DNA of 64,000 nt from CAZSRX01 sp964609675 [NCBI: uncultured Bacteroidota bacterium]. GTDB lineage: Bacteria > CLD3 > SB21. Positions 11,301 to 20,386 of this stretch are shown piece by piece. Where the stretch lies: assembly GCA_964609675.1 (NCBI GenBank), contig CAZSRX010000024.1:1-64000 (forward strand), written 5' to 3'. The notes under the pieces were generated by a model, which was not told the origin of the DNA, did no database searches, and was given only the letters and a program-made list of their open reading frames with translations. The stretch's first letter is position 1; every line of letters starts with the position of its first letter. Both the position numbers and the translations under genes were made by a program.

Positions 11301-11821
11301 GAAGGAAGCCCGTGTCGCGTCGTAAAGGTCCGAAACTTTTTCTCGCCTTTTGCCAGAAGGCTCAAGCCATTGGCGGTGGCAAACCACAAACGACCGGCGC
11401 TATCCTGCAATATGGCTTTAACGGAACCTTTTCCGAGTCCGGACTTGCTGTCATAATTAACGAAAGTATCCTTTTCGATGATATAATTAGAAACACCCTC
11501 ATCGGTCGCCAACCATATATTAAGGTCAGCGCTTTCACATATGTCACGAATAACATTGCTGATCAGTCCCTGTTCTTTTCGGTAACTTATAAATCGATGT
11601 CCGTCATAACGGCTCAGTCCGCCTGCCGTGCCAAACCATATAAATCCCCAGTGGTCCTGGTGAATCGCAAATACCTGGTTCTGCGCCAGACCCATGTCCG
11701 TATTATAACGCTTCACAAAAAGCTTTTGCGCGCAAATTTCTGAATGAATCAGGCCGATAACCATAACAATCAGAAAAACGCACCCTAAGCCACATCTTAC
11801 AGCCACGGGAAAAATTCTCAT
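8324..11821 (-). CDS. giant propeller sensor histidine kinase (Reg_prop/Y_Y_Y), second copy
   Basis: 1165 residues with the same architecture as its downstream neighbour. A signal peptide (hydrophobic stretch about 8-26, likely cleaved after CAQ) is followed by 14 propeller blades (FIWFGT, NIWLAT, RLWFAT and others), which fits two seven-bladed propellers. Then come a Y_Y_Y domain with [13 protein letters not shown], one membrane helix, a coiled coil, and a kinase with GIAHEINNP (His903), NLLTNAFQA and DNGVGIPP. The dimerisation domain has a longer insert than the neighbour's. No receiver or DNA-binding domain follows. The blades diverge widely from the other copy, suggesting an old duplication and a different ligand. 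The start has a GGGATAG sequence about ten bases upstream. Confidence 0.9.
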   Translation of the reverse strand: MRIFPVAVRCGLGCVFLIVMVIGLIHSEICAQKLFVKRYNTDMGLAQNQVFAIHQDHWGFIWFGTAGGLSRYDGHRFISYRKEQGLISNVIRDICESADLNIWLATDEGVSNYIIEKDTFVNYDSKSGLGKGSVKAILQDSAGRLWFATANGLSLLAKGEKKFRTFTTRHGLPSDIVYTLAADDRNHIIAGTQEGIAYVELVGEDSVRVQNLTARDGLINNRVETLLWDSGRLWAGTTFGLSRIENGVIANYTTRNGLISNSIRHIAKDHTGAVWVATESGLNRITISGQELTFKKYTAQNGLGSNQFNTILEDQENNFWFGTYADGVTKLLSEESLSYTEEEGLPNKAVLAIVAYDPTMYLIATFDGLAVYDFKRFDRYQSNDGLVSSNIWDIAVDKDNLIWLASRNGLQILIPRDYFQRYPRLSDQRIRKVKGLISQSFRMRQFYVVTLADEDVIKNKWISDIFADRDNNIWFVSVDNGIGKITVDDFGRRRVRFYNMKDGLINNNAWCVYEDRKGRIWAGLIGGGVAMLNPQQDRFRCFTKDDGMADNTVLAIQEDRDGQLWVGGESGLTKININLLPERALEAGYSLHGIVETFSMKDGLSDNTVNAIITDSCGYLWVGTNNGLNQIDPRAQKVINIYNNRRGLINSEISTHNSLWIDAMQRLWVGTSSGLTVIPAHSSRQKNQTPPSVFLTHVLIENQSQKLVRQLKQSQFQKNYLKTEDESDTRSQVILNYDESIITFEFVAPSYKDESEVKYQYRLLGFDKDWSDPNTENKIRYTNLNEGDYIFEVIASNAAGVWSEKPLAFRFTITAPFWKTWWFLTFIVAFIVLAAYTIYQFRISMVENRNLELEKRVVARTRELSREKEKVEKVLQELKEAQAQLVHTEKMASLGQLVAGIAHEINNPVTFIKGNIYVLERRTIEIKKLFELIQDLLENQNYKQLNGDSGEESVKKKLETLYHWCQTSNVSKYIADLPRIVNEMQDGVERTRKIVENLKEFSRSNETDFKEVSLNDSIESTLNILKSEHKNRIEIHREYGELPPVYCNPGHINQVLMNLLTNAFQAIPKNGDVWIRTTAGQNNVLITIADNGVGIPPEIRHRIFDPFFTTKPVGKGTGLGLSISYKIIENHKGTIYFESTPGVRTEFKITLPIRRRDMPADTSKN

Positions 11822-12076
11822 GATTTCTACTATCCCAAAACGGTTGGGAGGATTATACCTAAATTAATATAATATACGATTTATTTGATAGTACAGCAAT
11901 GTTTTTTTCTCTCACTCGGTTTTAAATGAAATCCATAGTAATGGGAAGATATCTGATTCTGCAGGCTCAAAATTGAGACAATATAATTCCCCAATTTGCG
12001 ATTATCATTAAAGAAAGAATTACACTTTTTTAAGATAATAAACCGTTCATCCTGAAAAAAAATTAACCGCCTCGGA

Positions 12077-13015
12077 TTAACTGTTTTTTCTGTTGCTATT
12101 TCTTAAGAATTGATGATAGCGCATTCGTCGCATGGCCGAGGACTTAACGATTTTCATATAAATATCACTTGTAATATCCGGCGCAATAAGTCTGTTCAAA
12201 CCATCTGCGTTCAGCACCGGTTGAAACTCCGGAATGTTCGTTTTTCTTTGTTTTTGCAAATTCTTCGGACACACAAGCTGACACATGTCACAGCCATAAA
12301 TCCACGGACGGATGTGTTCCTTATAGCGAAAGAAATGTTCATCATTGCGGCATTCGATGGTCAGATACGATATACATTTTCGTGCGTCCACCACATACGG
12401 TTCCACTATCGCTCCGGTGGGACACGTGTCGATACAAAGACGACATTCACCGCATTGTTCCGGGATCGGTGAATCATAATCGAGTGTTTTATTAATCAAT
12501 AACTCCCCGAGAAACATCCAGGTTCCGATTTCAGGATTGATAACCACGCTATGTTTACCGGTCCAGCCAATCCCCCCGCGGACAGCCCAGTATTTATCCA
12601 TCACAGGCGAGGTATCCACACAGACTTTACCGGCAACCGTCGGATCGGCATCCCGTAACACACGCAAAAACTGCTGCAATTTCTTCTTTAATACTTTGTG
12701 ATAATCCATTCCAAGCGCATACCGGGATACGCGCATCGTATCAAGATTTATCACGGCGTCCTCTGCGGCAGTATAATAATTGAGTCCAAGGCTGATAACC
12801 GATTTACATTCCGGATAATAGCGAAGCGGATCCACGCGTGTGTCATACGAATCCGCTAACCAGCGCATATCACCGTGATAGTGTTTGTCCAGCCATTCCC
12901 TTAAAAACCGGGCATTAAGGACAGGTTCCGCGGGGGATATTCCCACGGCATCAAAGCCCAATGCCTCCGCGGTTAATTTGACCATCTGGGTGAAATCTGA
13001 AACGCTCTTGGACAT
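12077..13015 (-). CDS. queG: epoxyqueuosine reductase QueG
   Basis: 312 residues. This cobalamin-dependent iron-sulfur enzyme makes the last step of queuosine synthesis in tRNA, reducing epoxyqueuosine. The family core shows in VDTSPVMDKYWA and GGIGWTGKHS. Two [4Fe-4S] clusters are indicated by CGECRLCIDTCPTGAI and, further on, CDMCQLVCPKN. The short C-terminus lacks the HEAT-like repeats of longer QueG proteins, which is common. A small gene lies 25 bases upstream on the same strand and is probably co-transcribed. No clear Shine-Dalgarno is visible before the ATG. Confidence 0.95.
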   Translation of the reverse strand: MSKSVSDFTQMVKLTAEALGFDAVGISPAEPVLNARFLREWLDKHYHGDMRWLADSYDTRVDPLRYYPECKSVISLGLNYYTAAEDAVINLDTMRVSRYALGMDYHKVLKKKLQQFLRVLRDADPTVAGKVCVDTSPVMDKYWAVRGGIGWTGKHSVVINPEIGTWMFLGELLINKTLDYDSPIPEQCGECRLCIDTCPTGAIVEPYVVDARKCISYLTIECRNDEHFFRYKEHIRPWIYGCDMCQLVCPKNLQKQRKTNIPEFQPVLNADGLNRLIAPDITSDIYMKIVKSSAMRRMRYHQFLRNSNRKNS

Positions 13016-13040
13016 GAATAGGGTATTATTTTAATGAAAA

Positions 13041-13307
13041 TCAATGAATAAAAAAACGGCGCACTTCCGATTCAATCGTGGAAACAGGCAACAGAAATGG
13101 TTTATCGGTAATAATTATTTCATATTCGTAATCATGTATTTGTTTATAGGATCCCCGAACGTGTCCGAGCGGCGTTGGCCCTGAAAAAGCGCCCTCTTTG
13201 GAATTACCGTTTATAGTGCCGCCCGCTTTCCGGATTTCATTTTCGGCGTCTTTAAGAGCGATTTCCGGTTCTTTATTTAGAAGGATAACGAAACGGTGTA
13301 GAGCCAT
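13041..13307 (-). CDS. small protein of unknown function
   Basis: 88 residues, soluble, mixed alpha/beta, with no domain I recognise. The sequence reads like a small ferredoxin-like or regulatory fold: an amphipathic helix (PEIALKDAENEIRKAG), a GPTPLGHVRGSY turn, and strands YEYEIIITDKP. The start is well supported because a full GGAGG lies nine bases before the ATG, rare in this window. It sits 25 bases upstream of queG and is divergent from a sodium symporter gene. It is probably a real translated gene; no function is proposed. Confidence 0.7.
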   Translation of the reverse strand: MALHRFVILLNKEPEIALKDAENEIRKAGGTINGNSKEGAFSGPTPLGHVRGSYKQIHDYEYEIIITDKPFLLPVSTIESEVRRFFIH

Positions 13308-13419
13308 TGTAAAGCGCCTCCGGTATGAGGTATCATAAAAAGTTATAGATTATCTAAAAAAAAACTCTTATACTTGCAATCAAAATTTTTATTTCCTGTC
13401 AGATTAAACGGATTTTTCT

Positions 13420-14796
13420 ATGAGTACAGAGCGCGGAAATTTCAGCAGTAAAATCGGTTTTATAGCCGCGGCGGCTGGTTCGGCTGTTGGCCTGGGAAAT
13501 ATATGGCGGTTTCCTTACGAAACCGGTTCCAACGGCGGCGCGGCGTTTCTTGTGATTTATCTCGGATGCGCTTTCCTGCTTTGCTTTCCCATCATGGTCA
13601 GCGAAATTGCCCTGGGACGCAGAGCCCGGCTCAATCCGTACGGTACATTCGTTACCCTCGCCGGCCGGCATTGGGGATTTATCGGTATCATGGGCATTGT
13701 GGCCGGATTTATGATACTTTCTTTCTATAACGTCGTCGCGGGATGGGCGTTCGGATATTTTCTGCACATGCTATCAGGCGACTTCGCGGTGGCTAAGGAT
13801 TTCACCGGCTACACTACGGACTTTCTGGACAACCTTTTTTATTCCGGGGCATTCATGATCGCAACGGCTTACATCATATCCAGCGGCGTTCAGAAAGGTA
13901 TCGAGCGCTGGTCCAAGATTCTGATGCCCTTGCTAATAATTATTTTAATATTCCTTATCATTTATTCGCTCACGCTGCCAAATGCGTTTAAAGGCATCGA
14001 ATTTTACTTGATTCCTGATTTCACAAAGATCAGCGGCAAGACCATCTATATGGCCCTGTCGCAGGCATTCTTTTCCTTATCACTCGGTATGGGCGCGCTG
14101 ATAACGTACGGTTCGTACATCAGAAAAGATGACAATCTGATCAGTTCCGCCGCGATTGTCACGCTGTCCGATACCACCATCGCCTTTCTCGCCGGCCTGA
14201 TGATTTTTCCGCTGGTGTTTTATCAGGGACTCGAACCGTCGGCAGGCCCGGGACTGGTGTTCGTCACGCTGCCCGGCGTGTTTGAGACGATGGGGCCGGT
14301 TATGGGCAGTATCATCGGCGGAGGTTTTTTTCTATTATTGTGCTTTGCCGCCCTGACGTCCACGATATCCCTGCTCGAAGTCCCCGTAGCTTTTGTCGTG
14401 GATCAGTGGAAATGGAACCGCAAGATCATCGCATGGATACTGGCCGCTATCATTTTCATCATCGGCCTGCCGAGCATGTTTTCTACCGGCGCAGTGGAAT
14501 GGTGCGCCAACTTCATTACCTACGGCGGCCAGACGCGCGACTTCATGACCTTTGTCACCGACGTATTCAGCGATTTGTTCCTGCCGCTCGGCGGATTTCT
14601 GATTTCTGTCTTCACGGCCTATGTATGGAAAATCAATAATCTGAGTCAGGAGATCAGCGGCGGATGCCCGGGATTTAAGGGCAGCATCATGGAAATATTC
14701 CTGACCGTCATGATCATGGTTATCTGTCCCCTGCTGATCGGGAGCATATTTGTCATCACGATTTTACAGAAGTTCATCGGCATCCACATATTCTAA
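13420..14796 (+). CDS. NSS-family sodium-dependent amino acid transporter
   Basis: 458 residues, about eleven to twelve membrane helices. The first helix has GSAVGLGNIWRFPYETGSNG, the signature sodium/substrate site of the neurotransmitter:sodium symporter family (LeuT/MhsT type). It is predicted to take up an amino acid with sodium ions across the inner membrane. Helix 6 region (FFSLSLGMGALITYGSY) also fits. It is followed 21 bases later by an AGCS-family symporter, so the two are likely one transcription unit of sodium-driven uptake. The spacer upstream is shared with the divergent queG unit. Confidence 0.94.
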   Translation: MSTERGNFSSKIGFIAAAAGSAVGLGNIWRFPYETGSNGGAAFLVIYLGCAFLLCFPIMVSEIALGRRARLNPYGTFVTLAGRHWGFIGIMGIVAGFMILSFYNVVAGWAFGYFLHMLSGDFAVAKDFTGYTTDFLDNLFYSGAFMIATAYIISSGVQKGIERWSKILMPLLIIILIFLIIYSLTLPNAFKGIEFYLIPDFTKISGKTIYMALSQAFFSLSLGMGALITYGSYIRKDDNLISSAAIVTLSDTTIAFLAGLMIFPLVFYQGLEPSAGPGLVFVTLPGVFETMGPVMGSIIGGGFFLLLCFAALTSTISLLEVPVAFVVDQWKWNRKIIAWILAAIIFIIGLPSMFSTGAVEWCANFITYGGQTRDFMTFVTDVFSDLFLPLGGFLISVFTAYVWKINNLSQEISGGCPGFKGSIMEIFLTVMIMVICPLLIGSIFVITILQKFIGIHIF

Positions 14797-14817
14797 ACCC
14801 CTGAAACGAGGCCTGCA

Positions 14818-16224
14818 ATGGAATCCTTTTTAGATCAAATTCTCTACTGGTCAGAGACAATTGCCGGACACATCTGGTGGCCCGCCGTGATAATGATGCT
14901 GGGCGCCACCGGTATTTACATGAGCTTCCTTACGAAATTCATTCAGATTCGCCGCCTGGGATTAGCGATTAGATTCATGCTAAAAGGCCGTTCAAAATCC
15001 GACGCGCAGGGCGATATCACGCCTTTTCAGGCGCTCATGACGGCATTAGCCGCCACGGTCGGCAACGGTAATATCGCGGGAGTCGCCACGGCCATCGCCA
15101 GCGGCGGGCCGGGCGCGCCGTTCTGGATGTGGATGACGGCGGTGTTCGGCATGGCGACCAAGTATTCCGAGGCCCTGCTCGGCCTCAAGTTCCGCGTACT
15201 CATGCCTGACGGCACTTACAGCGGCGGCACGATGTACTTTCTCCGCGACGCATTGAAATATAAAAAACTCGGTAAAGTACTCGCATTCTGGTTTTCCATC
15301 GCCGTCATACTCATGGCGACCTTCGGCAGCGGCAATATGGCCCAGTCTAACTCCATCGCGCTGGCCCTGAACAGCGACTTCGGCATCAATTTCTTTATTA
15401 CGGGCTTTACGCTGGCGTTCCTCTGCGGCATCGTTCTCATCGGCGGCGTCACGCGAATTGCCGAAGTGTCCGATAAACTCGTTCCATCCATGATTATACT
15501 CTACATGGGCGCGGCGCTGTATGTGATTATCGTCAATATCCGGATGATTCCGGAAGTTTTTATCACTGTGATTCAGTGCGCTTTCACCACGGAAGCCGTC
15601 GCGGGCGGCGTCATCGGCCACACGGTGAAGGAAGCCATGCGGTACGGCATTTCACGCGGCACACTATCCAACGAATCCGGTATCGGTTCATGTTCGATAC
15701 CCGCCGCCGCCGCCAGAGGCCGCGAAGCCGGCGCTCAGGGACTGGTGGCCATGATGGGCACGTTTATTGACACGATTATCGTCTGCAGCATGACCACGTT
15801 TGTCATTCTCTCATCCGAACTGCACGCAACCGACATCACCAGCACGGAACTCACCAAGTCCGCATTCGCCTCAGGACTCGGTCTTGAATGGGGCGGTTAC
15901 ATGGTCAGCGTTGCCAGCTTCCTCTTTGGCTTTACGACGCTCATTGGCTGGTCCTATTACGGCGAACAGGGCGCGCGTTTCCTCTTCGGACAGATTAGTG
16001 TAAAACCCTACCGAATCTTATTCTGCGTGTTCGTCTTTTTCGGCGCAGTACTACAGGGAAAATACCTGCAAATTGTCTGGAACTTCGCCGACATCGGCAA
16101 CGCCTTGATGGCCATTCCCAACTTGATCGGATTAGTGCTTCTCGGCAAAGTGGTCAAGGATGTGACGGATGATTATCTCCATCGATGGGATAACGGATTG
16201 CTGAAGAGCCCATTTGGCGATTGA
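14818..16224 (+). CDS. AGCS-family sodium:alanine/glycine symporter
   Basis: 468 residues, about ten to eleven membrane helices. Conserved family blocks are visible: ALAATVGNGNIAGVATAI, ATKYSEALLGLKFR, SNESGIGSCSIPAAAA and GWSYYGEQGARFLFG. Known members carry alanine or glycine with sodium into the cell. A GAGG lies six bases before the ATG. It lies directly downstream of an NSS transporter, which suggests joint expression for amino-acid scavenging. The end region runs into a decayed gene and a terminator at 16643. Confidence 0.94.
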   Translation: MESFLDQILYWSETIAGHIWWPAVIMMLGATGIYMSFLTKFIQIRRLGLAIRFMLKGRSKSDAQGDITPFQALMTALAATVGNGNIAGVATAIASGGPGAPFWMWMTAVFGMATKYSEALLGLKFRVLMPDGTYSGGTMYFLRDALKYKKLGKVLAFWFSIAVILMATFGSGNMAQSNSIALALNSDFGINFFITGFTLAFLCGIVLIGGVTRIAEVSDKLVPSMIILYMGAALYVIIVNIRMIPEVFITVIQCAFTTEAVAGGVIGHTVKEAMRYGISRGTLSNESGIGSCSIPAAAARGREAGAQGLVAMMGTFIDTIIVCSMTTFVILSSELHATDITSTELTKSAFASGLGLEWGGYMVSVASFLFGFTTLIGWSYYGEQGARFLFGQISVKPYRILFCVFVFFGAVLQGKYLQIVWNFADIGNALMAIPNLIGLVLLGKVVKDVTDDYLHRWDNGLLKSPFGD

Positions 16225-16285
16225 CATTAATTGGTTATCTTTTTTCCGGCTCGGTAACAACTAACAACTTTTTAAAAAGACAACC

Positions 16286-16623
16286 ATGAAAGTGCCCTTC
16301 TTACCCGAGACCGCCAAATTCGACGCACTCCAGTTCAAACCTCAAGCCAGATTCCCTGCTTAGAAGTTTTTCGTCCGTTCTAAAAACTTCCTTGTTGGCG
16401 CAAAAACCGGAACCATCGGCGCGAAAATTCTGCTGAAAAAGAACAAGATTATGGTCGCAGGAAACTCCCCTTCCATGGGTCTGCAATGGTATTTACACTG
16501 AGCGTTATCTTATTGGGGTTTGTCATTCCGACCATCGTCTGTTTCGCAGTGTTTCACGGAAAATTCAAAGCGTTGGAAAAAGAAATAGCCGATTATATTT
16601 TACAAGAATACCCAATTCATTAA
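16286..16623 (+). pseudogene. decayed small membrane protein gene (stop plus frameshift)
   Basis: Three linked pieces read as one protein of about 110 residues. The first starts MKVPFLPETAKFDALQFKPQ at 16286 and stops at TAG 16361-16363. The same frame goes straight on with KFFVRSKNFLVGAKTGTIGA and ILLKKNKIMVAGNSPSMGLQ until about 16486. There the frame must shift by one base to continue with MVFTLSVILLGFVIPTIVCF, then AVFHGKFKALEKEIADYI to TAA at 16623. Adding one A in the CAATGG at 16484-16489 restores a smooth reading. The second part is one membrane helix plus a charged helix. I do not recognise the family. Two lesions suggest a true pseudogene rather than a single sequencing error. Confidence 0.6.
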
Positions 16624-16642
16624 TCCCCTTGCGTTTGATAAA

Positions 16643-16670
16643 AAAACCCGCCTGTATTCGGGCGGGTTTT
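16643..16670. terminator. bidirectional intrinsic terminator
   Basis: A perfect 10-base-pair stem (AAAACCCGCC at 16643-16652 with GGCGGGTTTT at 16661-16670) closes an 8-base loop and is flanked by T runs on both sides. It ends the symporter/pseudogene unit from the left and the helicase gene from the right. Confidence 0.9.
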
Positions 16671-16703
16671 TAATTTTTTGTTATTTTTATTTCTTAAACA
16701 TTT

Positions 16704-17927
16704 TTATTTACGTCGGAACCGTGAACGGCTACGGGAGTATCCGCTGAAAAGCAGGACTTTCGGCGCCTGCTGGCTGAGCGTCGGTTTGAAGGCGAAAGGA
16801 TGATCTTCTTTCGCAGGGATATCTTTATTAATCAGCTTGCGGATATTCCTCAGCAGGGATTGTTCTTCGTGATCGCAGAAGGAAATGGCCGTTCCGCTCA
16901 GTCCCGCCCGCCCTGTACGCCCGATGCGGTGCACATAGGTTTCGGGTTCTTCAGGCAGATCGAAGTTGATGACGTGCGACAGGTTATCGACGTCGATGCC
17001 GCGGGCGGCTATGTCGGTGGCCACAAGGATGCGCGTGCGCTTTTTCTTAAAATTGTTCATCGCGCGCTGGCGGGCGTTCTGGGTCTTGTTGCCGTGAATC
17101 GCTTCCGCCGGGATGCCGGAATGGTTCAGGTCGCGCGTCAATTTATCTGCGCCATGCTTTGTCCGCGTAAAGATCAGCGCGGACTCGATTTCCGGACTCT
17201 GCAATAGATGTTTCAGCAGCGCGCGCTTGTCAGCTTTCGGCACGTAATAGACGGACTGGTCAATCGCGTCCACGGTGGAGGAGACCGGCGACACAGCTAC
17301 ATGTTCCGGCTCGACAAGGATGGTTTGGGCCAGCTGCCGTATCTCCGGCGGCATCGTGGCGGCGAAGAAAAGCGTTTGTTTTTCCGCCGGCAGTTTCGCC
17401 ACGACTTTCCGTATATCGTGAATAAATCCCATATCGAGCATACGGTCGGCTTCATCCAGCACAAATAATTCAATATGGTTGAGCGTGACGAAGCGCTGTT
17501 GCATCAGGTCCAGAAGTCGTCCCGGTGTGGCAATAAGAATATCCACGCCGGCGCGCAGGGCCTGAGTCTGCGGATGCTGTGAAACGCCACCGTATATGAC
17601 GGCGTGTTTCAGCCCTGTGTGACGGCCGTATGCGGTGAAGCTTTCGCCGATCTGGATAGCCAACTCGCGGGTCGGCGTCAGAATAAGCGCCTTTATTATA
17701 CGCCGCTCCTTAACCGCCTGCTGGCTGCCGTGCAGGATCTGCAGAATCGGAATGGCAAACGCGGCGGTTTTGCCGGTGCCGGTCTGCGCGCAACCCAATA
17801 AGTCTTTCCCTTTCAGGATGACCGGTATCGACTGGGATTGTATCGGCGTCGGACGCATATAGCCCTCGGTTTTAAGCGCTTGACGAATGGGCTCGATGAG
17901 GTTCAGGTTTTCGAATGACATAGTCAT
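16704..17927 (-). CDS. DEAD-box RNA helicase (RhlE-like)
   Basis: About 407 residues from the chosen start. ATP-dependent RNA helicase of ribosome assembly or mRNA turnover. Motifs in order: Q motif ([10 protein letters not shown]), motif [25 protein letters not shown], motif [10 protein letters not shown], motif III, then [23 protein letters not shown] and motif [14 protein letters not shown]. The C-terminal tail is short and basic ([13 protein letters not shown]). Motif III reads FFAATMP, with Ala where nearly all DEAD proteins have Ser (SAT). The frame is open further upstream to 17993, but the added residues do not look like the family; ATGs at 17927 and 17921 follow a GAAAGAG sequence and give the normal N-terminus. 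Confidence 0.92.
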   Translation of the reverse strand: MTMSFENLNLIEPIRQALKTEGYMRPTPIQSQSIPVILKGKDLLGCAQTGTGKTAAFAIPILQILHGSQQAVKERRIIKALILTPTRELAIQIGESFTAYGRHTGLKHAVIYGGVSQHPQTQALRAGVDILIATPGRLLDLMQQRFVTLNHIELFVLDEADRMLDMGFIHDIRKVVAKLPAEKQTLFFAATMPPEIRQLAQTILVEPEHVAVSPVSSTVDAIDQSVYYVPKADKRALLKHLLQSPEIESALIFTRTKHGADKLTRDLNHSGIPAEAIHGNKTQNARQRAMNNFKKKRTRILVATDIAARGIDVDNLSHVINFDLPEEPETYVHRIGRTGRAGLSGTAISFCDHEEQSLLRNIRKLINKDIPAKEDHPFAFKPTLSQQAPKVLLFSGYSRSRSRFRRK

Positions 17928-18282
17928 TTTCTCTTTCTTTTTCTCGCCGGCATATCGCCTGTGTTCCGGGCCGACGGGGTATCGCGGCGTCACGGCCGCA
18001 TCTTAATAAATTGTATGAAAAGAACCCATGACGTACAGAAATCAAGCGGTATTCAACCGCGAACCGGAACGCGCATCACGGGTCATTCCAGGGGCATCAA
18101 AATGTAAGAGTCACTTTTGGAATTTTGAAGCGCTGAGAGGCTTCGGAAAAAACCGGGAGGGAAAGAAACTCCAAACAACAGATTACCATGCCCAAAGGGT
18201 AATCAAACCTTTTAGTAAAAGCAAGTAAAAAGAAAAATATTCCAATGTATTTATAAACTGAAAAAAACTATTTTTTTGGGCG
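17928..18282. other. intergenic, no supported gene
   Basis: About 350 bases between two minus-strand genes. A 66-codon plus-strand frame (18028-18228) is not convincing. A small inverted repeat (GATTACC at 18181-18187 with GGTAATC at 18198-18204) is present but lacks a clear T tract. The part near 17930-18000 should hold the helicase promoter. Confidence 0.45.
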
Positions 18283-20250
18283 TTATTGCATTCCCACTCT
18301 CTTTAGCGCTTTTTCAATTTGCGGCCGCCATTCCTTATCCTGTTTCATAAATTCCAGCGCCTTTTGATAAAAAGATACCGATTCTGTTTTACGCCCCACC
18401 GCTTCGAGGATATAACCCCTCGCATACAGCAATCGGCCGTAATAACTTTTAAAAAACCGCGCCATCCGGTCCTGCGGAATACTCTCATCGAGATAATCAT
18501 CTAACTGAAAGTGATGGCAATAAAGCGTTGTCAGGTTCCGCGGATTTGTTAATAATTCAATAACCGAAACGCATGATATCTGGTAATATTTTGTTGCGAT
18601 TCCTTCCGGCGGGTCAAATGTAAGGTAAACCGGCTTCGCAACATTCCATGACGTATCCAGTATAGCATTGATTAATTGCAGGTAACGCTCCGATAACAGG
18701 AGTGGATGGATCGCGTCGTCCCGTTCGGCCTTGCGGATGATGGCTTCATACGATATCAGGGTTTCATTATGGCGTTCCATCAGCGTGGGATGGTGCAACC
18801 TCAGCCAATCAATATACCAGCTGTTTTTTATCAGATTGATATCGATAACGGTTATATCCGTTCGCCGGTTTTCCACAAACTGATAATACACGGTGGTAAA
18901 ATAGAAAGGATCGTAATTAGTCAGTACCAAGGCATTCGGTTTGACCACGGAAAATAAATTATGACTATACTGCTCCGCGAAATAATACCGGCTCATATCT
19001 AATTTTTTGTAATTTCCGTGAATGACAGCTATCAGCAAAGATCCGATGATTATGATAAAACCATATTGAATATTGGTACGCGCAGCCAGCCTACGCCATA
19101 GGTCATATATACCGATTCCTGATAAAACCGCGAGAATCATGTACGAAGGAATATAGAACACCGAGACTAACATCCGGTTTTCATCGGCAATGACGGGACT
19201 GGATTCAGCAATATCCAAGTTAGTAAGGAATAGGGTCAATGGCCCGGTTATAGCCAGAATCATCAGCAGAAACACCGCAAGGGTGCGTTGCTTCATGAAT
19301 GCTGTCACACACCCTATGACCGCGGGTAGGAGTAACACCGGCCACCACTGCTGAACTATCAGCGTGCCGTAATACGATAACTGACCTAAATATTTCATCA
19401 TACTCCGAGTCTCGGTAACCTGGTACTGATGACGCGTGATGGTCAGCCAGAAATTATTCCACGTTTCGGGATTGCCCCAGTCCATAACCGGATTCCGCAA
19501 TGAGGCGACCGGAAGATACGCGTAAATCGTCAAACCGGCCAGAAAGAGCGCCGACCCGGCCGCTAAACGTTTCCCGTTAATCAGAACCCGACGGTCGCGC
19601 GCTATAATCAAGAGTCCGACTGCCGGAAGGATCAGGAGCAAGGTGTGATGATTGCCCAGGCCCAGACCGAATAAGTAGGCCATAAAATAAAATATCCGAT
19701 CACGATGGCTGGAGGAATCCGTTTTTAGCCATTGTACGCTTAGCGCCATCAGCAACGCCATTAAGAATGCATGCAGACTGTACACTTCGGTAATAACCGA
19801 CTGCTCCCACAATTCATAGGAAGCGGCGAACATCAGGCCGGTAAACAGCGCCGAAAAGGCTATGAAGAAGCGCCGGCGTCCGGATTCCGGTTCCCCGAAA
19901 ATCATCGGTAAGAGATGCAGCATCATCCACGTCACGGTCATAGCGGCCAGCGCCGAAAAAAACGCGCTCATGAAATTCATCCGATACGCAACGGGGTCCA
20001 GTGGAAGCAGCGTGAACATCCGCCCGAGAACGGTATACAGCGGATATCCGGGCGCGTGAGGAATTCCGAGATGATACGCCGCTGTTATCAACTCGCCGCT
20101 GTCTTCAAAGGTAACCGTCGGCGCCAGCGTCATCAGATATCCAACAAGACTGACAAAAAAAGATCCAAGCGGGATAAGTATAAATATTTTCCCGCCCACC
20201 GTAACTCCGGACCCGGCAACCGCTATCTTTGCACGGCTATTTATTTTCAA
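18283..20250 (-). CDS. DUF2723 membrane protein (GT117-like)
   Basis: 655 residues. An N-terminal region of about ten to twelve membrane helices carries the DUF2723 hallmark after helix 1: APTVTFEDSGELITAAYHLG and then GIPHAPGYPLYT. It is followed by a soluble C-terminal region of about 280 residues ending in a short helical repeat. This family is classed near glycosyltransferase family 117 and related to eukaryotic TMEM260; members are thought to transfer mannose from a lipid-linked donor to proteins on the outer side of the membrane. The substrate here is unknown. The frame opens with TTG at 20250; an inner GTG at 20199 with GGAG five bases upstream is an equally good start. Confidence 0.85.
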   Translation of the reverse strand: MKINSRAKIAVAGSGVTVGGKIFILIPLGSFFVSLVGYLMTLAPTVTFEDSGELITAAYHLGIPHAPGYPLYTVLGRMFTLLPLDPVAYRMNFMSAFFSALAAMTVTWMMLHLLPMIFGEPESGRRRFFIAFSALFTGLMFAASYELWEQSVITEVYSLHAFLMALLMALSVQWLKTDSSSHRDRIFYFMAYLFGLGLGNHHTLLLILPAVGLLIIARDRRVLINGKRLAAGSALFLAGLTIYAYLPVASLRNPVMDWGNPETWNNFWLTITRHQYQVTETRSMMKYLGQLSYYGTLIVQQWWPVLLLPAVIGCVTAFMKQRTLAVFLLMILAITGPLTLFLTNLDIAESSPVIADENRMLVSVFYIPSYMILAVLSGIGIYDLWRRLAARTNIQYGFIIIIGSLLIAVIHGNYKKLDMSRYYFAEQYSHNLFSVVKPNALVLTNYDPFYFTTVYYQFVENRRTDITVIDINLIKNSWYIDWLRLHHPTLMERHNETLISYEAIIRKAERDDAIHPLLLSERYLQLINAILDTSWNVAKPVYLTFDPPEGIATKYYQISCVSVIELLTNPRNLTTLYCHHFQLDDYLDESIPQDRMARFFKSYYGRLLYARGYILEAVGRKTESVSFYQKALEFMKQDKEWRPQIEKALKRVGMQ

Positions 20251-20386
20251 CGCGCAGCATTCCTGATTCGTTTTGATAATGTAGGATTACGCCGGGTAAA
20301 AGAAAAACGTTTTTTTTTTAAATAATTTTTTTAAAATTGTTCCTGTCTGTGGAACCATCCGGTAACCTAAACCATGGAGGTGCGCT

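Noticed and set aside
5500-11800. Regular repeats that could suggest a repeat array or CRISPR
   Set aside because: They are protein-level propeller repeats with variable DNA sequence and spacing, not direct DNA repeats with spacers.
18028-18228. 66-codon plus-strand open frame between helicase and DUF2723 genes
   Set aside because: No similarity to known folds, no ribosome binding site, and the region is expected to be regulatory.
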